Shown: positions 15,652 to 24,604 of the stretch, piece after piece | Position numbering within the stretch: the first letter of the stretch is position 1 | How the letters are laid out: the number at the start of each line of letters is the position of its first letter | Source of the DNA: Azospirillum sp. TSO35-2 | GTDB lineage: Bacteria; Pseudomonadota; Alphaproteobacteria; Azospirillales; Azospirillaceae | NCBI RefSeq assembly: GCF_003116095.1 | Contig: NZ_LGRA01000018.1 | Location: 513,932-577,931, forward strand | Reading direction: 5' to 3' | DNA: 64,000 nt | Translations under genes and position numbers: made by a program | Notes under the pieces: model-generated | What the model saw: only the letters and a program-made list of their open reading frames with translations | The model's database searches: none | What the model was told of the DNA's origin: nothing

Positions 15652-16676
15652 TTCAGGCTGTCCAGGTAGGCGACCACGCCCTGAAGCTGGTCGGGCGACA
15701 GGCTGGTGATCGGCATCTGGTTCCCCGGCTTGATGCGCTGCGGGTCGGCGATCCAGCCGGCGAGGTTGCCCTTGCTGTAGGGCAGGGTGCCGGCGGCGAG
15801 CGACGGGCGGCTGGCGACGTGGGTCAGGTCCGGCCCGACCCGGCTGGCCGCCGTCGTGCCGTGGATGGTGTGGCACATCACGCAGGCGGCGCTGAGGAAG
15901 ACCTGTTGCCCCTGCCTGGCCAGATCGTCGGCCGGGGCGGCGGCGGGGCTGAGTTGGGATTCGCGCCAGGCGTCGAACCGGTCGCGCGGCATCGCCACCA
16001 CGTCCAGCGCCATGTTGGCGTGCTGGAAGCCGCAGAACTCGGCGCATTGGCCGCGGAACCGGCCCTCGCGGTCGGCAACCAGCGTCGTCTCGTTGACCCG
16101 GCCGGGGATCAGGTCGGTCTTGCCGTGCAGGTTCGGGACCCAGAAGCTGTGGATGACGTCCTGCGACTTCAGGACGATGCGCACCGGCACGCCGACCGGC
16201 AGGCGGATTTCATTGGCGGTCTCGAAGCTGCGGCTGGGGACCGGATCGTTGTACTTCACCTGCCACCACCATTGCTTGGCGGTGACCTCGATCTCCAGTT
16301 CGGCCTTGTCGGTCAGCCCCAGGATGTCACGGTCGACGGCGTAGCTCAGCCCGGTCAGCGTCAGGATGATCGCTCCGGTCCCGACCGCCCAGGCGGTCAG
16401 GCCCCCGGTCAGCCGGCGTTCGATCCGCTCCTCCCGGGCGAAGGACGGGCCGTTGGGCAGGACCCCGCGGCGGCGCGGACGGGACGCCGCGATCAGCAGG
16501 CCGGCCAGCACCACCAGGTAGACGACGGCCAGCACCCCCAGGAACAGCCACCACAGGCCGGCGATCCGCCCGGCCTGATGCCCGGCGGGGTCGAGCGCCG
16601 ACTGGACGCCCTGGCACCCCGGCAATGCCAGGCAGAGCGCCAGCCCGAGGCTGCCGATCCGCAGCGCCCTGCTCAT
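15648..16676 (-). CDS. coxB: Cytochrome c oxidase subunit II with fused cytochrome c (caa3 type)
   Basis: 342 residues. A lipoprotein-like signal (LCLALPGC, Cys21) is followed by two transmembrane helices, then the CuA cupredoxin domain with ligands His176, Cys211, Cys215, His219 and Met222 (CAEFCGFQHANM). A C-terminal cytochrome c domain with CVMCH at 265-269 makes this a caa3-type subunit II. Electrons therefore enter through a tethered heme rather than needing only a soluble cytochrome c. It overlaps both neighbours by ATGA. Confidence 0.95.
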   Translation of the reverse strand: MSRALRIGSLGLALCLALPGCQGVQSALDPAGHQAGRIAGLWWLFLGVLAVVYLVVLAGLLIAASRPRRRGVLPNGPSFAREERIERRLTGGLTAWAVGTGAIILTLTGLSYAVDRDILGLTDKAELEIEVTAKQWWWQVKYNDPVPSRSFETANEIRLPVGVPVRIVLKSQDVIHSFWVPNLHGKTDLIPGRVNETTLVADREGRFRGQCAEFCGFQHANMALDVVAMPRDRFDAWRESQLSPAAAPADDLARQGQQVFLSAACVMCHTIHGTTAASRVGPDLTHVASRPSLAAGTLPYSKGNLAGWIADPQRIKPGNQMPITSLSPDQLQGVVAYLDSLK

Positions 16677-17239
16677 TGCCGCCCTTCCAGGTTCGGCCCG
16701 CCCGGGCTGCTGCCCTTGGGCTCTTCCCTGGGCATGCGCTGTTCGTCCGGCTTGGCGTTCAGGGAGTCGCTGCGGCCGGGGGAGGCGGCCTTGGGCGTCT
16801 GACCGCTCAGCGAGCGCACATAGGCGGCGATCTCCCAGACCTGCTGTTCGGGGATCTTGCCGCGGAAGGACGGCATGCCGTTGGGCCGCCCCTGCAGGAT
16901 GGTGGCGTGGATGTTCTCCAGCGTCCCACCGTAGATCCACTGGTCGTCCATCAGCGGCGGGCCGATGTCGCCGCCGCCGTTGGCGTGGCAGGTGCCGCAG
17001 TTGAACCAGACGTAGAGCTGCTTGCCCTGGGAGATGTGGTAGGCGTTGCCTTCGTACTCACGGTGGCTCGGACCCGGCGGCGACGGCTGGCCGGCGTAGA
17101 GCGTGCCCTGGGTGATGGCGGCCGGGCCGCTGTCGCCGACCGGGGCGCCGCGCGGCTCGCGCTCCTCGCGGTCGCAGGCGGCGACCGTCAGGACCGCAAG
17201 GGCTGCGAGGCTAACGGCGCTGCGGCAGGGCGAAGACAT
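16673..17239 (-). CDS. Lipoprotein c-type cytochrome, probable electron acceptor of the PQQ dehydrogenase
   Basis: 188 residues. A lipobox (LTVAAC) ends the signal; a single cytochrome c domain has CGTCH and probable Met ligands around GRPNGMPSF. A disordered, Pro/Gly-rich tail follows. The first 29 bases overlap the end of the PQQ dehydrogenase gene, so the two are translationally coupled. This is the natural candidate for the XoxG-like partner that carries electrons to the caa3 oxidase. Confidence 0.88.
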   Translation of the reverse strand: MSSPCRSAVSLAALAVLTVAACDREEREPRGAPVGDSGPAAITQGTLYAGQPSPPGPSHREYEGNAYHISQGKQLYVWFNCGTCHANGGGDIGPPLMDDQWIYGGTLENIHATILQGRPNGMPSFRGKIPEQQVWEIAAYVRSLSGQTPKAASPGRSDSLNAKPDEQRMPREEPKGSSPGGPNLEGRQ

Positions 17240-19034
17240 ACAGCATCCCCCCCTTGGTGGTCTTGGTCTTCAGGTCGGCCACGGCGGTGGCGAAGCCCTT
17301 GGCGGCGGTGGCGTCGCGCGGATCGAGGTTGCCGACCACCACCGCGCCGGCCCAGCCGCCGACCCCCGACAGCACGGCGACGTATTCGTGCCCGTCCGGC
17401 CCGCGGTAGGCGATCGGCTGGCCGATGATCCCGGAGCCGGTTTTGAACCGCCACAGCTCCTCGCCGGTGCGGGCGTCCAGCGCCTTGAACCAGCCCTCCA
17501 TCGTCCCGTAGAACAGCAGGTCGCCGGCGGTGGTCAGCGCGCCGCTCCACAGCGGGAAATCCTCCTTGACGCTCCAGGCCTTGGCGCGCTTGACCGGGTC
17601 CCACGCCGACAGCTCGCCCCGGTGGCCGCCGGGACCGGCGAACATCCGCACCTCCGCCCCGACATAGGGCGTGCCGGCGATGTAGTTCGCCTCCGAACTC
17701 TGCCAGTCCATGCACAGGTTCATGTGCGGGATGTAGATCAGCCCGGTGCGCGGCGAGAAGGCGGACGGGTTCCAGTCCTTCGCCCCCGGCGCCGTCGGGC
17801 AGATGTCGCGCACGACCTTGCCCAGCTTCGGCGCCTTCGCCTCCACCATCGCCAGCTCGCCGGTCTTCAGGTCGACGCCGGTGGACGAGTTGATGGCGGC
17901 GTAGGGATCGGCCGACAGCACCTCCCCCGTCGCGCGGTCGAGGACATAGAGGTAGCCGTTGCGCTCCGGCCGGACGACGGTCTTGCGCATCGCCCCGTTG
18001 ACCGGCAGGTCGAGCAGCAGCAGTTCGTTGATGGCGTCGTGGTCGTACAGGTCGTGCGGCACCACCTGGTAGAACCAGCGGGCCTGCCCGGTGTCGGGGT
18101 TGCGGGCGAAGATGCCGCCGGTCCATTTGTTGTCGCCCGGCCGCTGCTCCGGGTTCCACGGGCCGGGGTTGGCGGTGCCGTGGTAGATCAGGTTCAGTTC
18201 CGGATCGTAGGAAATCCAGCCCCACACCGTGCCGCCGCCGATGGTCCAGGCGTCGGGCGGCCAACTGGTGACGCCCAGATCCTTGCCCTTCTCCTTGTCG
18301 TAGAACGGCTTGTAATCGGGGCCGATCAGCACGTCGGCGTCGGGACCGGTGCTGTAGGCCTTCCAGGCGATGGTGCCGGTCCCGGCGTCCAGCGCCGTCA
18401 GCCAGCCGCGCACCCCGAACTCCCCGCCGGAGTTGCCGACCAGCACCTTCCCCTTCACCACCAGGGGGGCCATGGTGATGGTCTCCCCCTTGTTGATGTC
18501 GCCGAGTTGGGTGCGCCACAGCTCCCGCCCCGTCTCCGCCGCCACCGCGATGGTCTGTCCGTCCAGCGTGTTGATGAACAGCCGGCCGTCGGCGAAGGCC
18601 GGGCCGCGGTTGACGTAGTCGCAGCAGGCGACCCCCTGGGCGGAGGCCGCCGGCTTGGGGTCGAAGCTCCATTTCAACGGGGCGCCGGGCTTGGTCAGGT
18701 CCAGCGCGAACAGGCGGTTGGGGTAGGGGGTGACGATGTACATCGTGCCGCCGACCACCAGCGGCGGCGCCTCGTGCCCACGCTCGACGCCGGTGGAGAA
18801 GGTGAAGGCCACCTGCAGGTCGCGGACGTTGCCGGTGTTGATCTCGTCCTGCGCGCTGTAGCGGGTGCTGGCGTAATCCTTGCCCGGCATGACCCAGTTG
18901 CCGTCGTCGGCCGGCGAGGCGGCCGCCGCCGGTATGGCCTTGCCCGCGGAGGCATCCTGCGCCGGCGCGGGAACGGCGGCGCCCAGCGCGCACGCCACCA
19001 GCACCATGGCCCCTGTCAGACGGGAAATCACCAC
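17211..19034 (-). CDS. PQQ-dependent alcohol dehydrogenase, lanthanide-type (XoxF/ExaF-like)
   Basis: 607 residues from the chosen GTG, which gives a clean signal peptide (ISRLTGAMVLVACALGAAVPAPAQ). An earlier GTG at 19130 is possible but adds 32 residues of odd sequence. The eight-bladed propeller shows the vicinal disulfide pair C137-C138 (ACCDYVNRGP) and metal/PQQ-site residues E205 and N289. In PHDLYDHD, the catalytic Asp331 is followed two residues on by Asp333. That second Asp is the known signature of rare-earth-dependent enzymes; calcium types have Ala or Ser there. The substrate (methanol, ethanol or other alcohol) cannot be read from sequence. It is first in an operon with its own oxidase. 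Confidence 0.9.
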   Translation of the reverse strand: MVISRLTGAMVLVACALGAAVPAPAQDASAGKAIPAAAASPADDGNWVMPGKDYASTRYSAQDEINTGNVRDLQVAFTFSTGVERGHEAPPLVVGGTMYIVTPYPNRLFALDLTKPGAPLKWSFDPKPAASAQGVACCDYVNRGPAFADGRLFINTLDGQTIAVAAETGRELWRTQLGDINKGETITMAPLVVKGKVLVGNSGGEFGVRGWLTALDAGTGTIAWKAYSTGPDADVLIGPDYKPFYDKEKGKDLGVTSWPPDAWTIGGGTVWGWISYDPELNLIYHGTANPGPWNPEQRPGDNKWTGGIFARNPDTGQARWFYQVVPHDLYDHDAINELLLLDLPVNGAMRKTVVRPERNGYLYVLDRATGEVLSADPYAAINSSTGVDLKTGELAMVEAKAPKLGKVVRDICPTAPGAKDWNPSAFSPRTGLIYIPHMNLCMDWQSSEANYIAGTPYVGAEVRMFAGPGGHRGELSAWDPVKRAKAWSVKEDFPLWSGALTTAGDLLFYGTMEGWFKALDARTGEELWRFKTGSGIIGQPIAYRGPDGHEYVAVLSGVGGWAGAVVVGNLDPRDATAAKGFATAVADLKTKTTKGGMLYVFALPQRR

Positions 19035-19121
19035 GTCGGCCCCCGCTTCGGCGTCGGGAATGTTCAGCCCGAAGCAACGGCGGCGCCTACCCTGGTGTTC
19101 CAGCGCCGCGCTCGCGCCGAC

Positions 19122-19131
19122 GGTGTACACC
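19122..19131. promoter_or_regulatory. Palindrome GGTGTACACC upstream of the PQQ operon
   Basis: A perfect 10 bp palindrome 88-97 bp upstream of the chosen dehydrogenase start, in the 129 bp gap after the MocR gene. It could be an operator, perhaps of the adjacent MocR regulator. It is short, so chance cannot be excluded; and if translation began at the GTG of 19130 it would overlap the start. Confidence 0.3.
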
Positions 19132-19163
19132 CTACGGTCAGTCGAGCGGCGCGGGGGATGTTC

Positions 19164-20588
19164 TCAAATCACGACACCGGCCATGGCCGGAATCTGGTCG
19201 AGCGCGTCGGCCAGGATATCGAGGACCCGCTGGGTTCCGCTCCGGTCCGCCGGGGCGCCCAGGCAGATGCGCAACGCCTCCGGTGCGGTGGCGGTGGTGG
19301 TGAAGGCGTCGCTGACCACGGCGGCGATGCCGCGGCTGCGCAGGTGGGTGGCGAACTCGCCGCGCGTCCAGGCGGTGGGCAGGCGAAGCCACAGATGGAA
19401 GCCCTCGGGATGGGCGGCGACGTTGGCGGCGGGCAAGGTGTCGCGGGCCATGCGCTGGCGGGCGACCGCCTCGCCGTGGATGGACGCCAGCAGCAGCTCC
19501 GCGGTGCCGTCGCCGATCCACTGCGTGGCGATGGCCGCCGGCAGCGGCGGGGTGCCGAGCGTGGTCGCCCGTTGCGCCCCGGTCAGCCGCATCGCCTGCC
19601 GGGTGTCCGGGGCGGCGACGTAGGTGATGCGCAACCCGGGGGCGACGCATTTCGCCAGACCGGCGACGTAGAAGGTCATGTCGGGGGCCAGGGCGGCGAT
19701 CGGCGGTGGGCTGGAGTCCGGCAGGACGCCGTAGATATCGTCCTCGATGATCGGCACGCCATACTCGCGGGCCAGGGCGGCGACCGCGTGGCGGCGGTCC
19801 GGCGGCAGGGTCGCCGTCGTCGGGTTGTGCAGGGTCGGCGTGCAATAGAGCGCCTTCGGCGCGTGGGCGGCGAAGGCGGCACGCAACGCCTCGGGGTCGA
19901 GCCCCTGGCCGTCCATCGCCACCCCGGCCACCTGCAACCCCAGTTGGCGGGCGATGGCCTTGAAGCCGGGATAGGTCAGCGCCTCCGCACAGACGGTGTC
20001 GCCGGGCTGGGCCAGCATCGTCAGCAGCGACAGCAGGGCGCTCTGCGTTCCCGGGCAGACCACCACCCGCTCGACCGGCACGTCCGCCAGCCGCCGGCCC
20101 AGCCAGCGGGCGCCCGCCGCCCGGTCCGCCGCGCCGGCACCCGCTTCGGGATAGCGCAGGATGCTGCGCAGGTCGGTCTGCAGCACCGCCTGGGCCATGG
20201 TCTGCCGCACCCGTTCCATCAGCTCCGGCGCGTCGGGCAGCGGTGGCTGGTTCATCGTCATGTCGACCAGAGCCATGGAGGCCGGGACGGTCGGCGGGGC
20301 CTCGCTCCCGGCCGGCCGGGGCGGCGGCGCGCTCTGGGCCCGGATGAAGGTGCCCTGGCCGACGCGGGCGTCGAGCAGGCCGCGCTGGCGGGCCTCGGTG
20401 TAGGCACGGCTGACCGTGGTCAGGTCGACCCCCAGCCGGTCGGCCAGCGTGCGCTGCGGCGGCAGCCGTTGCCCGACCGCCAGCCGGCCGTTGCGGACAT
20501 CGTCGGCGATGGCGTCGGCGATGGCGAGATAGACCGGCTTGTCCCGGTTCGACAGGTCGGGTTGCCAGACGCTGCTGTCCGATTGCAT
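19164..20588 (-). CDS. MocR-family regulator (GntR helix-turn-helix fused to aminotransferase fold)
   Basis: 474 residues. A GntR-type winged helix lies at about residues 15-80 (LAVGQRLPPQRTLADRLGVDLTTVSRAY). A fold-type I aminotransferase domain follows, with the PLP-site lysine in GLAKCVAPGLRITY and NPTT/DDIYG upstream of it. MocR proteins sense PLP or amino-acid-derived aldimines. It sits upstream of and on the same strand as the PQQ operon, 129 bp away, so it may control that operon, itself, or ccoG. An in-frame ATG ten codons earlier is an alternative start. Confidence 0.9.
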   Translation of the reverse strand: MQSDSSVWQPDLSNRDKPVYLAIADAIADDVRNGRLAVGQRLPPQRTLADRLGVDLTTVSRAYTEARQRGLLDARVGQGTFIRAQSAPPPRPAGSEAPPTVPASMALVDMTMNQPPLPDAPELMERVRQTMAQAVLQTDLRSILRYPEAGAGAADRAAGARWLGRRLADVPVERVVVCPGTQSALLSLLTMLAQPGDTVCAEALTYPGFKAIARQLGLQVAGVAMDGQGLDPEALRAAFAAHAPKALYCTPTLHNPTTATLPPDRRHAVAALAREYGVPIIEDDIYGVLPDSSPPPIAALAPDMTFYVAGLAKCVAPGLRITYVAAPDTRQAMRLTGAQRATTLGTPPLPAAIATQWIGDGTAELLLASIHGEAVARQRMARDTLPAANVAAHPEGFHLWLRLPTAWTRGEFATHLRSRGIAAVVSDAFTTTATAPEALRICLGAPADRSGTQRVLDILADALDQIPAMAGVVI

Positions 20589-20709
20589 GGATTGTCCTGA
20601 CCGTTCCTCTGCGCGCATCGCCGTCCCGTTCCGCCCCGCTTGGCCGCCCCGGACGCCGGTTCCATATGACCGTCCGGCGCCCTCGGCTGCAAGAGGTCTT
20701 GCCGGCCCG

Positions 20710-22209
20710 TCAGGGGGCCAGGAACACCGTGTCGTGGCGGACCGGCTCGGGCCGGGCGGCGCTGCCGGCCGCCGGTTCCGGCGCCAGCGTGACGATGAGC
20801 GGCGTCGAGGGCCGGCTGAGCGCCGTCTGGGGGACGCGGACCTGAATGCGGTAGGTCTCCACCGCGTTGGCGCGGGCCGACAGCGCCAGCTCGCTCCGTT
20901 CCGCACCGTCGCCGGCGAGGCTGAGCCGCGCTTCGGCCGGACCGGACACGGTCAGGCGGTAATGCCGTTCCCCCAGCGTCATGTTGGAGATCTTGATGGT
21001 GTAGGCGTTCTGGATGCGTCCGTCGCTCAGCGTGACGAACAGCGGCGCGCGGTCGCGCAGGATGGAGATGTCGGCGTTCGGCCTCAGCGCCAGCCCGATC
21101 GCCATCATCCCGCCGACGACGACCAGCATCAGGCTGTAGACGATGGTGCGCGGCCGGATCAGCCGGTACGGGGCCGGCGGCACGGCGACGGCCTTGGCCG
21201 ACTGCGCCGCCTGGGTGTCGAAGCGGATCAGGTCGCCGGGGCGGCCGATGCGGGCCATCACGTCGTTGCAGGCGTCGATGCACAGCCCGCAGCTGATGCA
21301 TTCCATCTGGATGCCGTCGCGGATGTCGATGCCGGTCGGGCAAACCTGGACGCATTGGTCGCAGTCGATGCAGTCGCCGAACCCCTGATGCGCCCGCGTG
21401 TCCCAGCCCTGGCTCTTGCGCAGGGGCGCACGCCCCTCGCCGCGCCAGTCCTGGTAGGTGACGACCAGGCTTTCCTCGTCGAGCATCGCGGCCTGGATGC
21501 GTGGCCAGGGGCAGACGTAGAAGCACATCTGCTCGCGCATGAAACCGGCCATCAGATAGGTGGAGCCGGTCATGAACAGGATCGACCCGACCGCCAGCGC
21601 CGGCGCGTCGGCGTGCAGCAGGTCCACCACCAGCGTCGGGGCGTCGGTCAGGTAGAACACGCTGACGCCGCCGGTGGCGAAGGCGATCAGCAGCCAGATG
21701 CTGTGCTTGGCGGCTTTCTGCGCCAGCCGGCGCAGGGTCCAGGGCTGCTGGTCGAGCCGGATGCGGGCGCTGCGGTCGCCCTCGATCCGCCGTTCGACCC
21801 AGACGAACAGGTCGGTCCACACCGTCTGCGGACAGGTGAAGCCGCACCACACCCGCCCGCCCAGCGCCGTCATCAGGAACAGCCCGATCGCGGCGATGAT
21901 CATCACGCCGGTGATGTAGTAGATCTGCTGCGGCCACAGCTCGACCGAGAACAGGTAGAAGCGCTGGTTGCCGAGGTCGAACAGCACCGCCTGGTTCGGG
22001 GCGTGGGGGCCGCGCTCCCACCGGAGCCAGGGCAGAACCGCGAACAGGGCGAGCAGCACCGCCGCCAGCGCCGTCTTGATCCGCCGGTAATGCCCGCGCA
22101 CCGCCTTCGGGTGGATCCTGGGCCGCGACGCGTAGGAGATCGGCGGGGGGAGCGGGGCGGGATCGGCCGGCACCGGGCGGCGGGTGATGCGGGTGGGGTC
22201 GCTCAGCAT
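20710..22209 (-). CDS. ccoG: Cytochrome oxidase accessory protein CcoG (RdxA-like)
   Basis: 499 residues. Four to five membrane helices surround a cytoplasmic ferredoxin part with two [4Fe-4S] groups: CIDCDQCVQVCP and CISCGLCIDACN. An earlier CGFTCPQTVW motif and a C-terminal immunoglobulin-like periplasmic domain (FixG_C type) complete the family. CcoG reduces Cu(II) for copper delivery to heme-copper oxidases, classically cbb3. No ccoNOP or ccoI is in the window; here it lies near the caa3 operon. The start ATG of MLSDPTRI follows AGGTG. Confidence 0.93.
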   Translation of the reverse strand: MLSDPTRITRRPVPADPAPLPPPISYASRPRIHPKAVRGHYRRIKTALAAVLLALFAVLPWLRWERGPHAPNQAVLFDLGNQRFYLFSVELWPQQIYYITGVMIIAAIGLFLMTALGGRVWCGFTCPQTVWTDLFVWVERRIEGDRSARIRLDQQPWTLRRLAQKAAKHSIWLLIAFATGGVSVFYLTDAPTLVVDLLHADAPALAVGSILFMTGSTYLMAGFMREQMCFYVCPWPRIQAAMLDEESLVVTYQDWRGEGRAPLRKSQGWDTRAHQGFGDCIDCDQCVQVCPTGIDIRDGIQMECISCGLCIDACNDVMARIGRPGDLIRFDTQAAQSAKAVAVPPAPYRLIRPRTIVYSLMLVVVGGMMAIGLALRPNADISILRDRAPLFVTLSDGRIQNAYTIKISNMTLGERHYRLTVSGPAEARLSLAGDGAERSELALSARANAVETYRIQVRVPQTALSRPSTPLIVTLAPEPAAGSAARPEPVRHDTVFLAP

Positions 22210-22385
22210 GGGGCACCTGTTTCCGAAAAGAGGCATCCGGCCGCGCTCGGGCGGCCCTCAACGGCGGCGCAGGCCCCTTTTTCTTGTGCGGGCGCACCCG
22301 GCAACCATCGAGCGATGGCGCTTTGTATGGCTTGCTGAGGCGGCGCGCAACGGGATTGTACGGAGTGATGCCATGCAATCGGCGC

Positions 22386-22406
22386 GGTGCGGCGCTCTGC
22401 CGCACC
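22386..22406 (-). terminator. Possible hairpin downstream of the GGDEF gene
   Basis: GGTGCGGC and GCCGCACC pair perfectly over 8 bp around GCTCT, about 90 bp after the stop of the cyclase gene. No T-run follows on the minus strand. The rest of the 288 bp gap 22210-22497 shows no gene. The hairpin could equally lie in the ccoG leader. Confidence 0.3.
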
Positions 22407-22497
22407 TACAATCAGTGTGCCCCAGCGGAAATAAGTGGTTTGGCGCTCGATCACCAGGACCGGTGTCGGTGCGATCAAGCGGGCAATGCGGACAATG

Positions 22498-24495
22498 TCA
22501 CTCTTGCGGCTGGCAGAAGACGTGCTGTCCGCGGCCAAGCCGCTTTGCCTGGTAGAGCGCGTTGTCCGCGGCCTTCAGAAGCGAACCGGGATCGCTGGCG
22601 TCATGGGGATAGAGCGCAACGCCGATGCTGGTGCCGACGGACACCGTTTCGCTGTCGAGGGGGATGTCGACCGACAGCGCCTCGACCAGCTTGGCGGCCA
22701 GCCGGTCGACGTCGGCCAGCGCGGTCACCCCCTCCAACAGGACGACGAACTCGTCGCCGCCGACACGCGCCACCGTGTCCGACGCGCGGAGGCTGTGGGT
22801 CAGACGCTCCGCCGTGACCCGCAGGACCTGATCGCCGCTGTCGTGCCCCAGCCGGTCGTTCACCGGCTTGAAGCCGTCGAGATCGATGAACAGCAGGGCC
22901 ACCTGCTGGCCGGTCTGCCGGGACCGCGCCAGCGCCGCGCTGGCCCGGCTGAAGAACAGCCGGCGGTTCGGCAACCCGGTCAGCGGGTCGTGGTTGGCCA
23001 TATGGTCCTTCTCCGCCTCGCTGCGGCGAAGCATCTCCTCCATCGCCCGGCGGTCGGTGATGTCGCGGGAAATGCCGACGACGCCGAGAACCTGTCCGTC
23101 GCGGTCGCGGCAGGCGGTCTTCACGGTTTCCATCAACCGTTGGCGGCCATCGCGATACACGAACCATTCCTCGTTGCGGACGACCCCCTGTTCGATGGCG
23201 AGCGCATCGACCTGCCGCCGCCGTGCGGCGGTTTCGGCGTCGACGAGGTCGATGTCCCGCACCCGCTCGTCGGGTTTCGGAACTCGCCCGACATAATCGC
23301 TCGCCGCGCGGTTGTAGTTCAGATAAACGCCGTCCCGGTCCTTGAAGAAAACGATGTCCGGCATCGATTCGATCAGGCTCTGGAGCACCGCCCGCTCCTG
23401 GTGGAGCGCCTCCAGCGTCGCGCGATGCTCCGTCACGTCCTCCAACAACCAGACCTCCCCGCCGGGCGTCAGGTAGGCGGAGAAGCGAATCCAGCGCAGC
23501 GCGCCGCTCTTGCACCGGATCTGAAGTTCGCTGAGCACCGGGGCGCCAGCCTGTCGCGCCACGTCGTAGCGTCGGCGCATTTCGTCGTGATGGTCGGCGT
23601 AAGCGGCCTTGAACCACGCGTCGAGCGTCGGCAGTTCGGTGCGGTGGTAGCCGGTGATCCGCTCGGCCGACTGGTTCAGGAAAATCCGCTCGCCTTCGAC
23701 ATAGGCGGCGCCGACCGGCAGATGCTCCACCATGCGGGCGAGTCGCTGCTCGGACTGGTGCAACGCTTCCTTGGCCAGGACATAGTCCGTCACGTCCCGC
23801 TCGTTGACGGCGATGGCCGGCTGCCCCGTCACCGGGTCACGGGTCCGTTGGGCGTCCATGCCATGCCAGCGTTCGCCTTGGTTAGTCCGGATCCGCGCCA
23901 GACCGTGATAGGCATCGGTGGTGGCCAGCGCCGTCATGACTGCGGCCGCATCATCGGCATCGACGAAGCGGTCCTGGAACCCGACGTCCGGGTCGGCGCA
24001 GCAGTCCCGTGCGGCGGGATTGCGCATCAGCGCGTGGCCGTCCGGCCAGCTGTACAGCGCCATGCCGACCATGGCGTGCTGCAGCAGTTCCATCCCACGC
24101 AGGCATTCGACGGCCGCCGCGTCCGCTTCCCGGGCAACGACGAGCATCGCCATGCGCCCGTCGTCGATGCGGATGCCGGAGCAGAGGCAGGAGAGGGCGA
24201 CAGGGCCCCCGCCGCCGGCAACGGTCCAGCGCTCCGTCACGCGCTCCCCATCGGCGAGGCGGCGGAGGAGGGCGTCCAGGCTGGCCGGATCGGGCAGGCC
24301 GGCGAGCAGCCGGAACGATTGCTCGTCGGCCGTCCCCGCGCCGGTCAGGGCACGGGCGGCGTCGTTGGCCCACCAGACGCCGACGCTCCGCGAATCGACG
24401 ATCCACGCGGCGTCGGCGATCAGATTCAGCGCTGCCAGGTCGGCGAGCGACCAAACCCGGCCCGGCAGCATGGTGGCCTGCGCCATTGCACCCAT
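22498..24495 (-). CDS. PAS-domain diguanylate cyclase
   Basis: 665 residues, no membrane helix seen. A divergent N-terminal sensor part is followed by PAS modules at about 250-370 and 375-490, each ending in the PAC-like GVVGISRDITDR or LLEDVTEH. A GGDEF domain lies at about 500-665. The catalytic GGDEF is intact at 579-583 and an RxxD inhibitory site (RASD) lies five residues before it, so the enzyme should make cyclic-di-GMP with product feedback. There is no EAL domain. The start ATG of MGAMAQ was chosen because GGGGGA precedes it; ATGs at 24516 and further up remain possible. Confidence 0.9.
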   Translation of the reverse strand: MGAMAQATMLPGRVWSLADLAALNLIADAAWIVDSRSVGVWWANDAARALTGAGTADEQSFRLLAGLPDPASLDALLRRLADGERVTERWTVAGGGGPVALSCLCSGIRIDDGRMAMLVVAREADAAAVECLRGMELLQHAMVGMALYSWPDGHALMRNPAARDCCADPDVGFQDRFVDADDAAAVMTALATTDAYHGLARIRTNQGERWHGMDAQRTRDPVTGQPAIAVNERDVTDYVLAKEALHQSEQRLARMVEHLPVGAAYVEGERIFLNQSAERITGYHRTELPTLDAWFKAAYADHHDEMRRRYDVARQAGAPVLSELQIRCKSGALRWIRFSAYLTPGGEVWLLEDVTEHRATLEALHQERAVLQSLIESMPDIVFFKDRDGVYLNYNRAASDYVGRVPKPDERVRDIDLVDAETAARRRQVDALAIEQGVVRNEEWFVYRDGRQRLMETVKTACRDRDGQVLGVVGISRDITDRRAMEEMLRRSEAEKDHMANHDPLTGLPNRRLFFSRASAALARSRQTGQQVALLFIDLDGFKPVNDRLGHDSGDQVLRVTAERLTHSLRASDTVARVGGDEFVVLLEGVTALADVDRLAAKLVEALSVDIPLDSETVSVGTSIGVALYPHDASDPGSLLKAADNALYQAKRLGRGQHVFCQPQE

Positions 24496-24604
24496 GGACG
24501 ACACAATCCCCCGCATTCGAAGGAGGTATTGTCTACGCCGCAATTGTTAATGGCATCCGAATATGGCGGCTCTGGTCGCTCCCGATCTGCCTCCTGGCCG
24601 CCGG

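Noticed and set aside
17103..20600. A plus-strand open frame of more than 1100 codons
   Set aside because: It runs antisense through the PQQ dehydrogenase and MocR genes, is repetitive in Gly/Arg/Gln/Val, and shows no motif; a codon-bias artefact.
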